DNA from: Mimosa pudica
Taxonomy: Eukaryota; Streptophyta; Magnoliopsida; Fabales; Fabaceae
DNA length: 64,000 bases
NCBI GenBank assembly: GCA_029929735.1
Contig: JAKELP010000013.1
Location: 6,638,222 to 6,702,221 of the forward strand
Reading direction: 5' to 3'
Of the stretch, positions 46,484 to 58,903 are shown piece by piece. Under the pieces are notes generated by a model, which ran no database searches, had not been told where the DNA came from, and worked only from the letters and a program-made list of their open reading frames with translations. The translations under genes were made by a program, and so were the position numbers. Positions within the stretch are counted from its first letter, which is position 1. Each line of letters starts with the position of its first letter.

Positions 46484-46529
<46 letters not shown>
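46484..46529. repeat. (TA)n microsatellite
   Basis: About 23 TA units. Confidence 0.93.
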
Positions 46530-46534
<5 letters not shown>

Positions 46535-46736
46535 CATCATTTTTCACACATGATTTTTCTTAATCATTTTATAAATACAAACAAAATTTTTAAATTTAAA
46601 TTATAGAAAAACTAAGAAGAATAAAAAAAATGCACCGATTGAATTCGTATTGCATTGTATGTGTTGAAAGAAATTGGGGGTAGTGGTGATATATATGGAA
46701 TTTGAGAAAATGAATGAATATATGGGGCCGACATAG

Positions 46737-48341
46737 CGGTTCGGAAGGCCTCCTTTTCTCTCCCTCCTTTTTTCCCTCACTTTCCCCAATCGCAGCTCTT
46801 CATCTCATCCAATGATCCTAATTTCTCCACCATCCCACAACCCATTTCTCCTTTGATACACACAATCCCACCCTCTTCTCGATCTCTCACCATTTTCATA
46901 TTAAGAAAATAATCTCCCACATTCACCAAGAAAGAGGAAGGAACAAAAACTTGCCAAAAAAATTTGGAATTATTTTTCTTTATTAATCATAAACTGCTAT
47001 TTTAATTTTGATAAAAAAAATAAATTATAATATTTTAACCAATCATATAAAAACTTCCTAGTTCAATCAATATTTCCACCGTTTCAATTATTATAATTGC
47101 CTATCTTATTTTATAACATGATTTCTGTCATTTTCATTTTCATTTTTTTTGACATTAAACTTCCTATTTTATTTAAAAATAAATTACATTATTTTAATCA
47201 ATCATATAAAAACTGCCTATTATATTGACATTAAACTTATTAGTTTAATTTTTGTCATTTTCATTTTTTTCGACATTAAACTTCCTATTTTATTCGAAAA
47301 CCAAATTATATATTTTTAATCAATCATATAAAAACTGCCTATTTTATTATTTCTTCTTTTTGAATAGGAAATTATTGATCTTCCCCCTTTATTATCTTAT
47401 TAACAATTAATCTCTCCCCAAATTTTCTTGGTAAGTTTTTGTTCTTCCAATTTCTTGTACATGTGGGAGATTCTTTTGTTAAGGACAAGTCAAGTTCTCC
47501 CATCCAGGTTTTCCAATTTTCTAATAAGATAATGACACGTATCATATAAAAAATCACGACGTTTATACTTCCTACTCCTTCCGTTACGAAAATCCTTTCC
47601 CACCCACTGTTCATCTTCTTCATTCAACTTGTTTGGCCCTGCCATCAAATCAACTAGAGCGAGCCTTAATTGAATCTAGTCTATCCTTTTCCCTCGATTC
47701 TCTCTCCACACCATCAAAGCTCCTCCCCTTAACTCTCAAATAATTCAGATTTAAACACCTTTAGTTTTAAACACCAAGAAAGGACAGAGATATAAAGTCC
47801 ATCCATTGTGATAGACTATGCTTGGGTCTCCACCAATTGAAAGGTAGAATTGAATTGCCTCAATATACATATGAATCAGAGATCTCCCGTCAAATTCCAC
47901 AGAATTTATTTCAAAGCCCAAAAAAAATCCACAATATTTTTTTCAAAGCCCAAAAAAAAAAACTGAACGGTGCTTATTGATTTAGGAATAGGTAGTTGCA
48001 GCGGAGGAGGAAGGGGCGTGGGTGACGGTGATTCGGTTGAAGATGAGTGGGGATGAGGAGGCAGAAGTGAAAGAAGGGTGAACATGGTGTTGGGTAGGAG
48101 AGAGAATTCGAGGCATGAGTGAAGCTGTGGACGAAGACGGAGATAAACGTATACAAGTTTTCTCCTTTCTTAATATGAGAATATGAGAGTGGTGATAGTG
48201 AGGAGGGTGGGATTGTGTGTATCAAAGGAGAAATGAGTTGTGGGATGATGGAGAAATTAGGATCATTGGATGAGATGAAGGGCTGTGATGGGGGAAAGTG
48301 AGGGAAAAAAGGAGGGAGGGAAAAGGAGGCATTCCGAACCG
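46737..48341. mobile_element. Mutator-like element (MULE), nonautonomous, 1.6 kb
   Basis: Flanked by a perfect 9-bp direct repeat CCGACATAG (46728-46736 and 48342-48350). Long terminal inverted repeats begin CGGTTCGGAAGGCCTCCTTT on the left and, on the minus strand, CGGTTCGGAATGCCTCCTTT on the right. They align over about 185 bp (left 46737 to about 46920, right about 48165 to 48341), sharing CATCTCATCCAATGATCCTA and CTCCTTTGATACACACAATC. A second inverted pair lies inside: 46908-46968 matches the complement of about 47410-47475. This suggests that the right terminal repeat was split by about 690 bp of other sequence (about 47476-48165). The interior has direct repeats (about 47127-47350) and no recognisable transposase. 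The 150-codon minus frame over the right arm is low-complexity repeat sequence. Confidence 0.9.
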
Positions 48342-48540
48342 CCGACATAGGAGACGAAAAGGGAAAGAAAAGAGAAGGAAGGAAGAACGTGAGAGAAATA
48401 TAATGGAAGGTAGTGGGGAAACTCAAAAATGGATTAATGTGGGCAAGGCGTGGCGGTTTCGCATGGATTGGAGGATACTTCAGTTCTACAGCTCTACTTC
48501 ATCCACATGTGCCTTAATTTATCCAATAAACATCATTTCC

Positions 48541-48630
48541 CACGTGCTTCTTTCATCATCACTCCATTCTTGTTCCCTTTACCAACTTTATTTATTCCCA
48601 TCACTCAATCTCTCTCCCCTTTATATATAT
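48541..48630 (+). promoter_or_regulatory. JAZ8-like promoter: G-box and TATA box
   Basis: A CACGTG G-box lies at 48541-48546 and a TATA box (TTTATATATAT) at about 48620-48630, 107 bp before the start codon. MYC2-type factors bind G-boxes in JAZ promoters and make JAZ genes jasmonate-inducible. That this site does so is inference. Confidence 0.6.
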
Positions 48631-48736
48631 CCATCCTCTCTCATCTCAATCTCTAATAACACCTTCAATTCCAATCATCATCATCAATCCATCTTCTTCT
48701 CTGAAAACCTTGTTACAATAATATATAGCGCACAAC

Positions 48737-50069
48737 ATGAGGAGAAATTGCAACTTGGAGCTTCGTTTGTTTCCTTCCTTTGAAACCCATAAGCACCTCA
48801 ATGACACGTACGTTATATATTATGATCCCTTGCTTTTCTTTGATTTCCCTTAGCTTCTCTTAATTCCTTATTTTTTTTTTCTACTGTACGTTTATGACTT
48901 CTTAATCTAGGATTATTCAACTTAAGTTTCTGTTGTGATTTCAGGTCGACGGCAGGACCAGATGGTGAAAACCCACATCAAAATCTGCAGAAGCTCACAA
49001 TTTTCTATGACGGCAAGATGTGTGTTTGCGATGTCACCGAGTTTCAGGTATATATATTTCTCCTTCGTTCTGAACTCTCTTTTAATTTTCTGGGTGATAT
49101 TCAATTAATATGTCTGAGAAAATACAAAAGATGGTGATCTTGTAGGCAGCTTACTTCAGATTATATCCATTCATATTTATTCATTCTTAGCCTGTCAAAT
49201 TTATTGAATTAATGGCTTCACCGATTAAGTTGCTACTATTAATAATTGTTTTGTTACTGGATGCGGTGCCGGAAGTCGGTTGATATATAAATGATTAAGT
49301 TTTTTATTGAAAATTATGGTAGCCGTGTACGAGAATGATGAACTGCGAAGATATAGATAGAGAGAGACTGATTTTGGAAAATAAATATAAGTTGATACTT
49401 GCCGACAAGGTTATTGGGTCAATGAATATATTCAACAAAAAACAAAAGAGACTTAAGAGAGTACGGTGGCTTTATATATTTCCCTGTTTGGTGCGAATTA
49501 GGCACATATAAGGTACTTGGAAACTTCAAGTTGGCATATCTAGACTTAATATTTGACCATGACAATCGCATGCCACTGGGTCAATCTATTATTAGTTGGC
49601 ACATATCATGCTCTTTTTTTATCCCAACATTCTATTACTTTTCATGTCAGCATCATATTCATCATATTATATACAGCTATCCCACACAGAATTAACGAGT
49701 CCAAATACCATTATTAGACAATTAGATAGACTACTGTTCATTTGTGGTGCGAATATTATTCGTAGATATTCTGCCACGACGACAAGATTACTTATATTGT
49801 TAGGTAAATTAAATAAGAACAAATTGAAGAATATTGCTAATAATTGATATATAATATACTACGCATGTGTGCAGGCTAAATGGATATTGATGGCTGCAAA
49901 TAGAGAAATGAAGGAAAGAGGAAGGACACCAAACGGGTCGGAGCCATCTTCACCAAACACAGTGCCATTGGTTAGCCCAAGCAGTGGTCTTTCAATGAAA
50001 AGATCGCTCCAAAATTTCCTACAGAAGAGAAAGAATCGAATCCTTGAAGCTTCCCCCTACCATCACTAA
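48737..50069 (+). CDS. JAZ8: JAZ8/TIFY5A-type jasmonate ZIM-domain repressor
   Basis: Three exons, 48737-48807, 48945-49047 and 49875-50069, giving 122 aa, the small size of JAZ7/JAZ8-type proteins. JAZ proteins repress MYC transcription factors until jasmonoyl-isoleucine and COI1 trigger their degradation. The N-terminus MRRNCNLELRLFPSFE contains an LxLxL EAR motif (residues 7-11, LELRL), which recruits TOPLESS directly without NINJA. The TIFY/ZIM motif is TIFYDGKMCVCDVTEFQ at about 42-58, interrupted by intron 2 right after it. The C-terminal Jas region (SMKRSLQNFLQKRKNRILEA then SPYHH) keeps the MYC-binding part. It lacks the basic LPIARR-type degron start of canonical JAZs, as in Arabidopsis JAZ8, which makes that protein resistant to hormone-induced breakdown. 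A G-box and a MULE lie upstream. Confidence 0.93.
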
Positions 50070-52387
50070 GCCAGCTCAATTAATTAAGGAGGCACGGTTA
50101 ATTTTTCATTTTTTGATCTCCCTGAAATATATATACGTTTATTATCTTTTTGTTTTGTGTAAATTATTATATGGATGGCGATGATATATACACTTAATTT
50201 TGTTGCTCATCAGTGGGCTGTTGAAGAAGTTACTACTGAATCTTGATTGACATCAAGTCCATCTCTTTATTTATTTGTCTTGTGATTTAATTTTCATTAT
50301 TTGTCATTAATTATTAGGATTTGTCATTAATTATTAGGAGGATTGTCAACAAGCAATGACATTTTTATTTGTCACTATTGTTTTTAATAATTTAGTCCAG
50401 TATTAATTAATCATCATACTTAATTTTCAACCAAAAATTTGAAAAGCTACTTTTTTTTTACTTTTCACACCCAAAACCCTTCTCACCCAAAAATTACTCT
50501 TCTCTTTTCTCTTCTTTATTCAAGCTAGTTTGTGCCAACTTCACACCCAAAAAATGTCCTTTTTAGTAATTTGACATTCAAAAAGCTATTCTACTGACAC
50601 TTTATCCAAACAGTCTCATTTTATCAAAATCTATTTTCCAGAAAAGCTATTATACTCAAAATCTATTCTCAAAAAGTTATTTTCACAAAAGTTATTCTCC
50701 AGAAACTAAATCCAAACAGACCTTAACCTCAATTCAATTTTCATTTTGTCAAACACTGTTTATTTCATCTTTTCAATTTATTTTTCTTTCGAATCTACGT
50801 GTATAGATAAAGGTACTGCTCCATTCCTATTTATAAATCTATATTAACTAATATTTTTGGCCATAAATCTACATTAACCAATTCAGTCATACACCCTCCA
50901 ATTCTTATTATAAATTAAAGCACCGACGACTATTTTCATATATCAAGCAACGATAGTTGAGTTATTAAATTCATGTTAAATTTGTCATTTAGTTTTTACT
51001 ACCTCCACCCTCATTCAAAATGATTTGACTTAATCTTTTCAATTTTAAATCTCTATTAATAACAAGAGTAAGGTGAGAATAAAATAATTAATGTGGCGGT
51101 TGGTGCTTCAAATATATCAAAGACCAAGATTTTTCACAATTGATTTTAATTCTACTCCCCTTTAAAAATGGATATTACATATTAGCTTTCTACATTTATC
51201 AAGCTTTTCTCTCACAATAATAAGGGCAAAATTATACCACTCAAATTAATCGCCTCTAAATTGGTTTTATTAAAAGGAAAACAAAATTTTACATCATACT
51301 GTATTTAAATAGGAATGAGTGGTGACTAAAAAGAATTTTGATATTGGTTTTGTGAATTTTCATCTATCCCATTCAAATCGACTCTTTATCTTAAAATGAT
51401 GAATCCTGGAAAAGTAGAAATACTCCCTATCCTAGTTATAAAATTACTTCAATTTTTTTAGAAATTAAGGATGAAAAATTAATAATTTAAAATGATCTGT
51501 ATTTATATTTTTTCCTAAGAACTATTTTTTTTTATCAAATTTCCTTAGAACTATTTTATTCTACTTATAAATTAACATAATTATCTTTTTCCTTAGAATC
51601 AATTTATTCTACTTATAGATTAACATATAATATAACAACATGTGTGCATCTCATATGTTATAATTTAGTTGTCTAATTTTCTTTGTTAACCTCCAACAAA
51701 AAAATCAAAGTGATATTATATTTAAAAGCACATGGAATAATTGACTTTGAATAATGACAACATCTTACTAATTGCAATCCAGACCTCAAACCATTAATTA
51801 ATGGTTTTTATGTAAACGTAAAATTCATATATCATGTATGTCTCATCCCCCAAACTATCCCTGTTAATACTCTCAAAAGATAAGCTTCTTCTTTTACAAA
51901 AATGGTTAAAGCCAAATAACATTATAAATAAGGGTATTATATGGAAAAACATGTCATATTTAATATAATTAACTAACCTAATCACGTTAATAATTTTATT
52001 AAATCAATTGAATAATTCTTATACTCCCTCCCATCCCAAATAGAGTAATACACAATTTTATTGATTTGATTAAATCAATGATATTAAGTCATATAAAAGT
52101 ATATTGAGTTTTGTGTCATGCGAAACTTCTTAGTTACCTATCCGCTTATGTCCTCTAAGTTAAAGCCACATCATTTTTTTAAAAAGTTAATGACCCAACA
52201 AATTTTCCAAAATTGACATTTTCAGTTTTAAAATTGAAATAATTATGCATCATTGTTTTATTAATAACATCAAAATTTTAACTAGGTAAAGGTAAATCAA
52301 TGATAAACTAAGTGAGAGGTTGTTGATCGATTTTTTCAAAAACACCCCAACCACATCTTTTAATTATTCCCTCCACTTCCTCTTACA
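50070..52387. other. JAZ 3' flank and degraded repeats
   Basis: 50299-50338 is a 2 x 20-bp tandem repeat (ATTTGTCATTAATTATTAGG). 50521-50726 is a MITE-like segment ending TAAATCCAAACAGACCTTA, related in reverse to 31952-32290. 51422-51735 and 52021-52040 hold decayed Stowaway-like ends (ATACTCCCTATCCTAGTTAT; ATACTCCCTCCCATCCC). No gene seen. Confidence 0.5.
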
Positions 52388-52990
52388 TTAATTAGTATTT
52401 TTGTCCTGGAAGCATGTCTTCATCATTTGCGATTTTGCCCTAAAAGTTTTTTCAGAGCAAATTTTTTTGGAAGTATGTAAAGTGAAACAATTTTGCTGCA
52501 TAATCAATTACTTTAATTTAGTTTTGCTGCATAAGATGCATGGTTGCCCAGGCCCTAACACAACATTCTCACATTTTTTGCGTTCTCACACCTTTTGCGT
52601 GTTCTGTTTTTTATTTGCAAGTCTATAAAAAATAAAGAAAACCCCTTTTTATTTAATTTAATTTACTTTAAATTTCTATTTGATACGTGACATGAATTAT
52701 GAGGCTACCATGTCTTTTTAATGTCATTTTTTGTCTACTTAAGGGTCAAACATTTTTCACCGTTTGGAGCAAATTAAAATTGCTACAGTTTTAAATACTT
52801 CAAGGGCATAATTGTTACACTCTAAATACTTCCAATAATGCAAAATTGTTATGAAAAACTTCCAAGGCAAAATTGCTAATGAAGCATACTTTCAGGGCAA
52901 AAATGCTAATTGCATAAAGGTTTAACAATTATGTATATTTAAAACTTCCAATGCAAAATTGCTCTGAAAAAATTTCCAACTCAAAATTGT
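52388..52990. mobile_element. Imperfect long inverted repeat, MULE-like
   Basis: ATTAGTATTTTTGTCCTGGA at the left is complementary to AGGGCAAAAATGCTAAT near 52895-52912. Further shared pieces (GAAGCAT, ATTTTGCC, TTTTTTCAGAGCAAATTT) recur through both halves. The right half repeats an ACTTCCAAGGCAAAATTGCT motif several times. Boundaries and target duplication are unclear. Confidence 0.4.
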
Positions 52991-55609
52991 ATGATTGTTA
53001 GTTTGTCAACATTATATGCATGATTTCTGAATAGTTTAGCAAAAATTAGAATTAGATTCTATATTTAAAACCAATACCGATTGCATAAATAGGTTTTAAA
53101 TGTTGGGATTAGAAGAGGTGTAAGGATCAAATGAGTAATTAAATACTTAATTGAATAAGCTGGAGGAGTAATATAAAATTAATGATGAGAGGCTAATAAT
53201 GGAAGGTTGTTCCATGTGAAACTATGGCTCCACGAATCTTCTTGATCATCATCATATCGGGCTAGATAACTAGGGTTTTAAAGTTTAAACAACATTGAAA
53301 ATATGTATAATTGTCAGCTTACAACTGTCAACTGGTTTGCGCGTACGTGTGTGTTTTGTGTACACACCCCATAGACGTTTTATAAATGGGGACTTATAGG
53401 TCGATCCGTTTCAAATTCCCTATTTTGCAAGAGTCTCGTTTTAATTGATTTCTTAAACAAATTAAAACCATATATGAGTATTATCCAGGATCATTATTAC
53501 CATTTGCAACAGTTTATACAATTGATGATTAGATTAGATACGTGGGTCAGAAATAGATGACTAGATTAGATACGTGGGTCAGAAAGAGATAACGTGGACC
53601 TAACAGGACATACTGCATTTTGCAATACGACAATTAAAGTGATCGAATGCATGTAATCAAAAAAAAAAAAAAGTGATCGAATGCATTCATGAGAGACTTG
53701 TACAATATTCTTTTTTGGTACTATGTGCAGCTCCGTTAGGTGTAATGACAACAACATGATACGAACTTTTTTTACTTTCAAATATTCGTCGTAACATGCA
53801 CAAACTAATCAATGCTATTGAATATTCACATACCAAACTTTTCAAGACAATATAAATTGATGGTCATGGCGAACACACAAGTTAATATCTATTATAATTG
53901 TTCGAATACGGAGTAATTCAAAGGTAATTTAAAAACAAAGACACATAGGAATTGCAAACATGTATAGGATGCCTTCTAATTAGGTCATGAAGATGAACCC
54001 TGTTTGATAAGTGTCAAACTGTCAAGTGACAGGAGCCCTGTCCAACTTCGTCTCCATATACGCTAAAGAAGCTAATCCTCATGGCAGTGACTAGACCTTT
54101 TTATGATGTGGTGGGCTTGAACTATATAATCTTACCCCAATTAATGGTAACAGTATCCAGCATGTTAAGCCTATTAAGACATGATTATATATTTATAACT
54201 ATGCTTCCCCCCTGCTGCTGTTAGGACCTAATATTAGGTTCCCCCCCCCGTAACAGGAACTAATAAAAAATTTTCTGATTATAATAATGATACTGAATAT
54301 TCATCTTTTTCGTTCTATCCATTGAAAATTAGTACAATAAATAAGCTTAGCAGAGGACTATTTATTCATAATGATGAAGATGATATGCTCATTTCGGTTC
54401 TAAATATAAACTTTATTTCCCTAAATTTATTGGATTAAAGATGTTACATCTAGCTACTTTATGCTTACATTCTTTTTCTTACTTGTTTATTGTCAAATAA
54501 TATTGATAGAGATAAGTCAAGAAAAGTTGAGAAAAGTCGCAAAGATATATTATATTTAGAATCAACTCACTTTCTCAAATAAGTCATATATTTACGATAG
54601 AAAGTAGTAATATATCTTTAAATTAACTCAAACAACCTTTTAATTTAAAAGTTAAAACTATGATAATTTATCTTATATTTAGGATCAATTCACTCACCCA
54701 TCATTTTCAACAGTGACAACAACAAGGATAGACGAAGTCAAAAGTTTAGAAGATATGAATTTTTCTGGGAGAATTTTGATGAATATTCACAGATTATTCA
54801 GTGAAATTGGAGTATAGATGATCAAGGCTCCGCAACAAGTTATGATTATTTTGTTAGCAAAATGTATATAGGAAACACAGCGGAATCAAATTTTTGGAAG
54901 CACATGTTCGTGTTTTCTATCGTAGGAAACAAAATGAAATCTTTTTATAAGGACTCCATAGCATTGACAAACTGAACATTATTTAAAAGCAAGCATGAAT
55001 TATGCATCATATTGAAGTAGAAATCTCTTCTAACTAGCGAGATGAAATTAACATTGCTGTCTTGCTGATATTGGTCCTGGAAAATTATAGTCTCGTGGAT
55101 TTCTTAAATTTCACATCCTCTCTTATCAATTTCATGTATTTGATTGATATCCTCCTCCTGAGCTCCAAGAGCTAAAAATGATACATTTCCTTCTTCAAAC
55201 AATGTTGACATTTCCATGGAATTATTTTTCACTTAGCTGCTTAAATCTGTTTTCTCTATCCAATCTCATAAGACACATTCAAAATATTAATCTATGACTC
55301 ATTATTACCATCATATCATGAAATCTCTGCTTTTGCTTTCAGGCAATTATGTTTGATACTATACAAGTACAAAAACAATCCACTGAGTGAATAAGGCCAG
55401 ACCTCTAGAATCGGTCATAGGAGCAGCAAGTGCAAAGAAACGAGTCCAAAGGACCTTTACTTGTTTATTTATTAGATGCAGAGAATAAAGGAGTCATTCT
55501 TAGTCTAAGATGACTCAATGCCTCATGGCTTGCATATGAAGGGTGCTCTCTGAAACTCTGATAGTAAAGAATGGTTCTCTCTATCAGGAGGTTTTATTAA
55601 TTCATGATC
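52991..55609. other. Intergenic with small tandem repeats
   Basis: 53524-53587 is a 2 x 32-bp tandem duplication containing GATTAGATACGTGGGTCAGA. 53637-53690 repeats AAGTGATCGAATGCAT around an A run. 54385-54690 has decayed Stowaway-like TATATTTAGRATCAA motifs. The last few hundred bases before 55610 are the 3' flank of the glycolate oxidase gene. Confidence 0.5.
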
Positions 55610-58600
55610 TCATAACCTAGGGGCAATGCGTGGACGGTCCCATTCGGTGACAATATGGTCGCGAGTGATCTCCTTGAGGGACCGGCAACCGCTCAAAGCC
55701 ATGGTGAGCTCAAACTCATCACGCAGCATCTTAAGTACCTTTCTCACTCCTGCTTCACCTTCAGCAGCCAGTGAGAATACCACTGGCCTTCCAATCTGCA
55801 CAAAATTTTGTCTCAAGGTTAAATCCATGCATGCATGCCAGTAAATTGGTTTCTTATCTGTGCCAGAATGGAAAAACAAGTTAAAAATGCTATGCTAGTT
55901 GTTTTCTTTTGCTTACAAATACTCCAGAGGCCCCAAGAGCCAATGCTTTAAACACATCTGTCCCTCGCCGGATCCCACCATCTAGGAAAACAGGAACTCT
56001 TCCTTGTACAGCCTTTACAACCTATATAAATATTCATCCACAACCATGATGACATATATAAATATAATGAAGAAATCTCAAATTCTCAAAAACATAACTG
56101 CTAGTTGGTCATATTAATAAGAAATAGTCAATACTTCAGTTCCGAAACCAAGAATGATAACATTGGTGTTGTATTTTATTGTAATTTATATTAACCATAG
56201 AAAAATGTACCTCTTCTAAGGCCACGATTGTTGCAGGAACATAGTCAAGTTGTCGAGCTCCGTGATTGGATACAATAATTCCAGCAGCTCCAACTTCTAC
56301 GGCTATCCTCGCTACATTATTATCATGAAATAGTAGGGATTAGATTTGAGATCTGAGGAAATAAGTTTAACCAAGATCAAAGGGACATGACCATAAGTTG
56401 GTCTGTGTAAGATGCCTACCATCTTCAGCTGTTAGAATACCCTTCACTAGAATTGGCAATGACGTTATTGTTTGAAGCCACTTCACATCCTATAACATGC
56501 AACATTAATAATTCCAGAGTTTAAATCCACAGTTCATGTGACAAATGAAAAGTTACTTCTATTTACGTGGAAGATCAGTATTCATATCACCTTCCAGTTA
56601 AGAGACCGGTCAACTTGGTCCGCAACATAAGAGGCTAAACCAGAGTCATCAGTCTGCCAGATGTAACCAAAAAAGTAAATATATAATAATTTGATAGAAC
56701 TTGGTAGGATCCTAACATAATCACAGCAAAACAGCAATAATTCCCACCAAAAAATATAGATATCAATGAATCATTTCCAGAAAATATTTTATCTGATTGA
56801 TTAAAATCCCTCATCAGTTTCTCACCTTATCTAGCTTCCCAAGATCTAATCCCTCAAAGTTCTTCAATGTCAGATTTGATGGCAATGTAAATCTGTAGTA
56901 AAACTCATAAAATTAAGTGATTCTCATTCTGAATAAGATTTTTCAAATTAACCATGACAACCATTGCAAATCTTTGTTTAAGCTTTATCCTACTAAAACT
57001 TTCAGATGTATGCTAACCTGTTCTTAATATCAGCCTCCCTACGACCAAGAATTGGAGTGTCCACAGTAAGGGCTATTGCCTTGAAACCAGCCCTTTCAGC
57101 TCTTTTTACAAGCTGCACGACTACGTTCCTGTTTTTAAGTACCTTATAAATAAACAGAACAGCAATTGATCAAGACCATATCATATCCGAAATTATAATC
57201 CGTTAATTAAACACCAGTTTATGTCAAGCATTGCATAGGAGTATGGAGCAACTCATGCCTAATTTTACCTTCTATATCAAAGAATTGCTCAAAATGAAAC
57301 AGGGAAATAGAAGGCTGAAAAGAAAAATAAACTTAGGGACATTCTTTTTACTCACATAGAGCTGGAAAAACCGAACTCCAGGTCCAGTTGAAGCAACCTC
57401 CTCAACACTGGAAGTAGCCCACGATGATAGTGTCTGAAAACAAACAATGAAAATCAATCAACTGGCAAATACACACATACTATGCCCTTATTGGCCTCAT
57501 ATTGAAGTTGACAATAAAAGGAAATAATAAATACAGTGTGCTTAGAAGTAAATTATGATAAAGACTAATGAAAGTGGAGATAAACCATGATAGTTCCAGC
57601 AGCTGATGCTGCCCTAGCTGTCGCGTATTCTCCTGCATGAAAGTTACAACATTTGTTTAAGTCTACAATTTGTACCATTACTGAAGCAATAAGAATACAC
57701 TTAAAAAGATAGAAGGCTCATAAACATCTCTAGCAAAGTATTCTACAAATCAGATATTTGATTTTAAATTATTTTGCGCTGGAAATAACTAGAGCCTCAT
57801 AATGTCAGACAAAACTCCACTCAAATCTTTCTACTAGATTTGAAACCACTTGAGTGCCTTGCATAATCTCAGTGCCATCAGCGGCCATTTTGGAGAGAAT
57901 TCACCTTGCCCCATTAAATAAGGGAAAAGAAAGGAATTTGCACAAAACAATTAACATATATACAGCTTGATTTTAGTGCAATGGGGTGTGGTTGGCGGTC
58001 ATAGGTCCAGCCCCTCCTAATTTTTTAATATATGTATATGATGAGTATATATAATATTAATAACAAAAATTCTTTTGTATCAATATTTTCTTAATTATGG
58101 TTGCAGAAAACATTTTTCATTTACAAAATTACTCGATTCTGTTCTCTCATTTGCACTTTGTATATCAAACAAGCAACGGACTGGAATCACTCCCCAGAAG
58201 CTCACATGAAACAAACTGAAATTTGTGTGATAATAAGAGTTTTGTCAATCATTATAGAACAAATTATTATACTACACAGTGCAATCAAGATGGAACACGT
58301 AGAAACTTCAATAGCAGCAGGACATGAGTATCACTTAAATTCTATTGGAACACATATTTTTCTTATAGAAAACAAGCTGTATTTTGTGGCAATTCACATT
58401 TAAAATTGAATCCGTTGAGCACATACCTTCAGGGTGAGCCATCTTCTGCATGGCTGTAGGAGCAATCATAATAGGCATTGATATGTTGAAACCCAATACT
58501 GTTGTGGACAAGTCTATCTTGCTCACATCAATGAGAATACGTGGTCGAAACCTGTTTTAAGAAGACAAACATATTTACAGAAACATATTAAGGCTAAAAT

Positions 58601-58903
58601 AAAGTCTTAGTTTGGGTAATAAAGAGAATTTATAAGCAGCAATCTCATCATTTAGGCATGACATTTTGTGATAACTCTGAATTAATCTGATTCCATTCCG
58701 CTCACTTCTTGCACATGTTAATTAAAGAATAAAAGCACTTCAAAAAAGGTGAATTACAGAATCCTTGAGAATGCAAATCGATTCTCTTTGAGAGTCCACT
58801 GGTCTTCTGCCCCTGATGCATAGTAATCATAAATCATCTTTGGCAATTTCTCCTTTGCAATTGCATCATACTCAGTAACATTAGTTATCTCCTCCATCCT
58901 CAT
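55610..58903 (-). CDS. GLO1: Glycolate oxidase, (S)-2-hydroxy-acid oxidase, peroxisomal
   Basis: Eleven exons in transcript order: 58903-58758, 58551-58427, 57632-57586, 57433-57356, 57142-57018, 56892-56826, 56653-56591, 56489-56420, 56311-56211, 56021-55917 and 55795-55610. All are GT-AG and in frame; 370 aa (368 if the second Met at 58897 is used), the family length. The FMN enzyme oxidises glycolate to glyoxylate with H2O2 release in photorespiration. FMN and catalytic residues by count: Y27 (YDYYASGAEDQ), Y132 (FFQLY), K233 (ILVKG), H257 and R260 (SNHGARQ). APTAMQKMAHPEG and GVFIGRPVVFSLAAEGEAG are intact. The C-terminus APRL ends in PRL, an accepted plant PTS1 peroxisome signal. No disrupting change was seen, so the gene looks functional. 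The photorespiratory GLO type is favoured over HAOX by overall similarity, but the exact paralogue is uncertain. Confidence 0.93.

Noticed and set aside
47974..48783. Opposing frames of 150 and 161 codons
   Set aside because: They cover the low-complexity CT/GA-rich right arm of the MULE and the JAZ promoter and leader; neither resembles a protein family.
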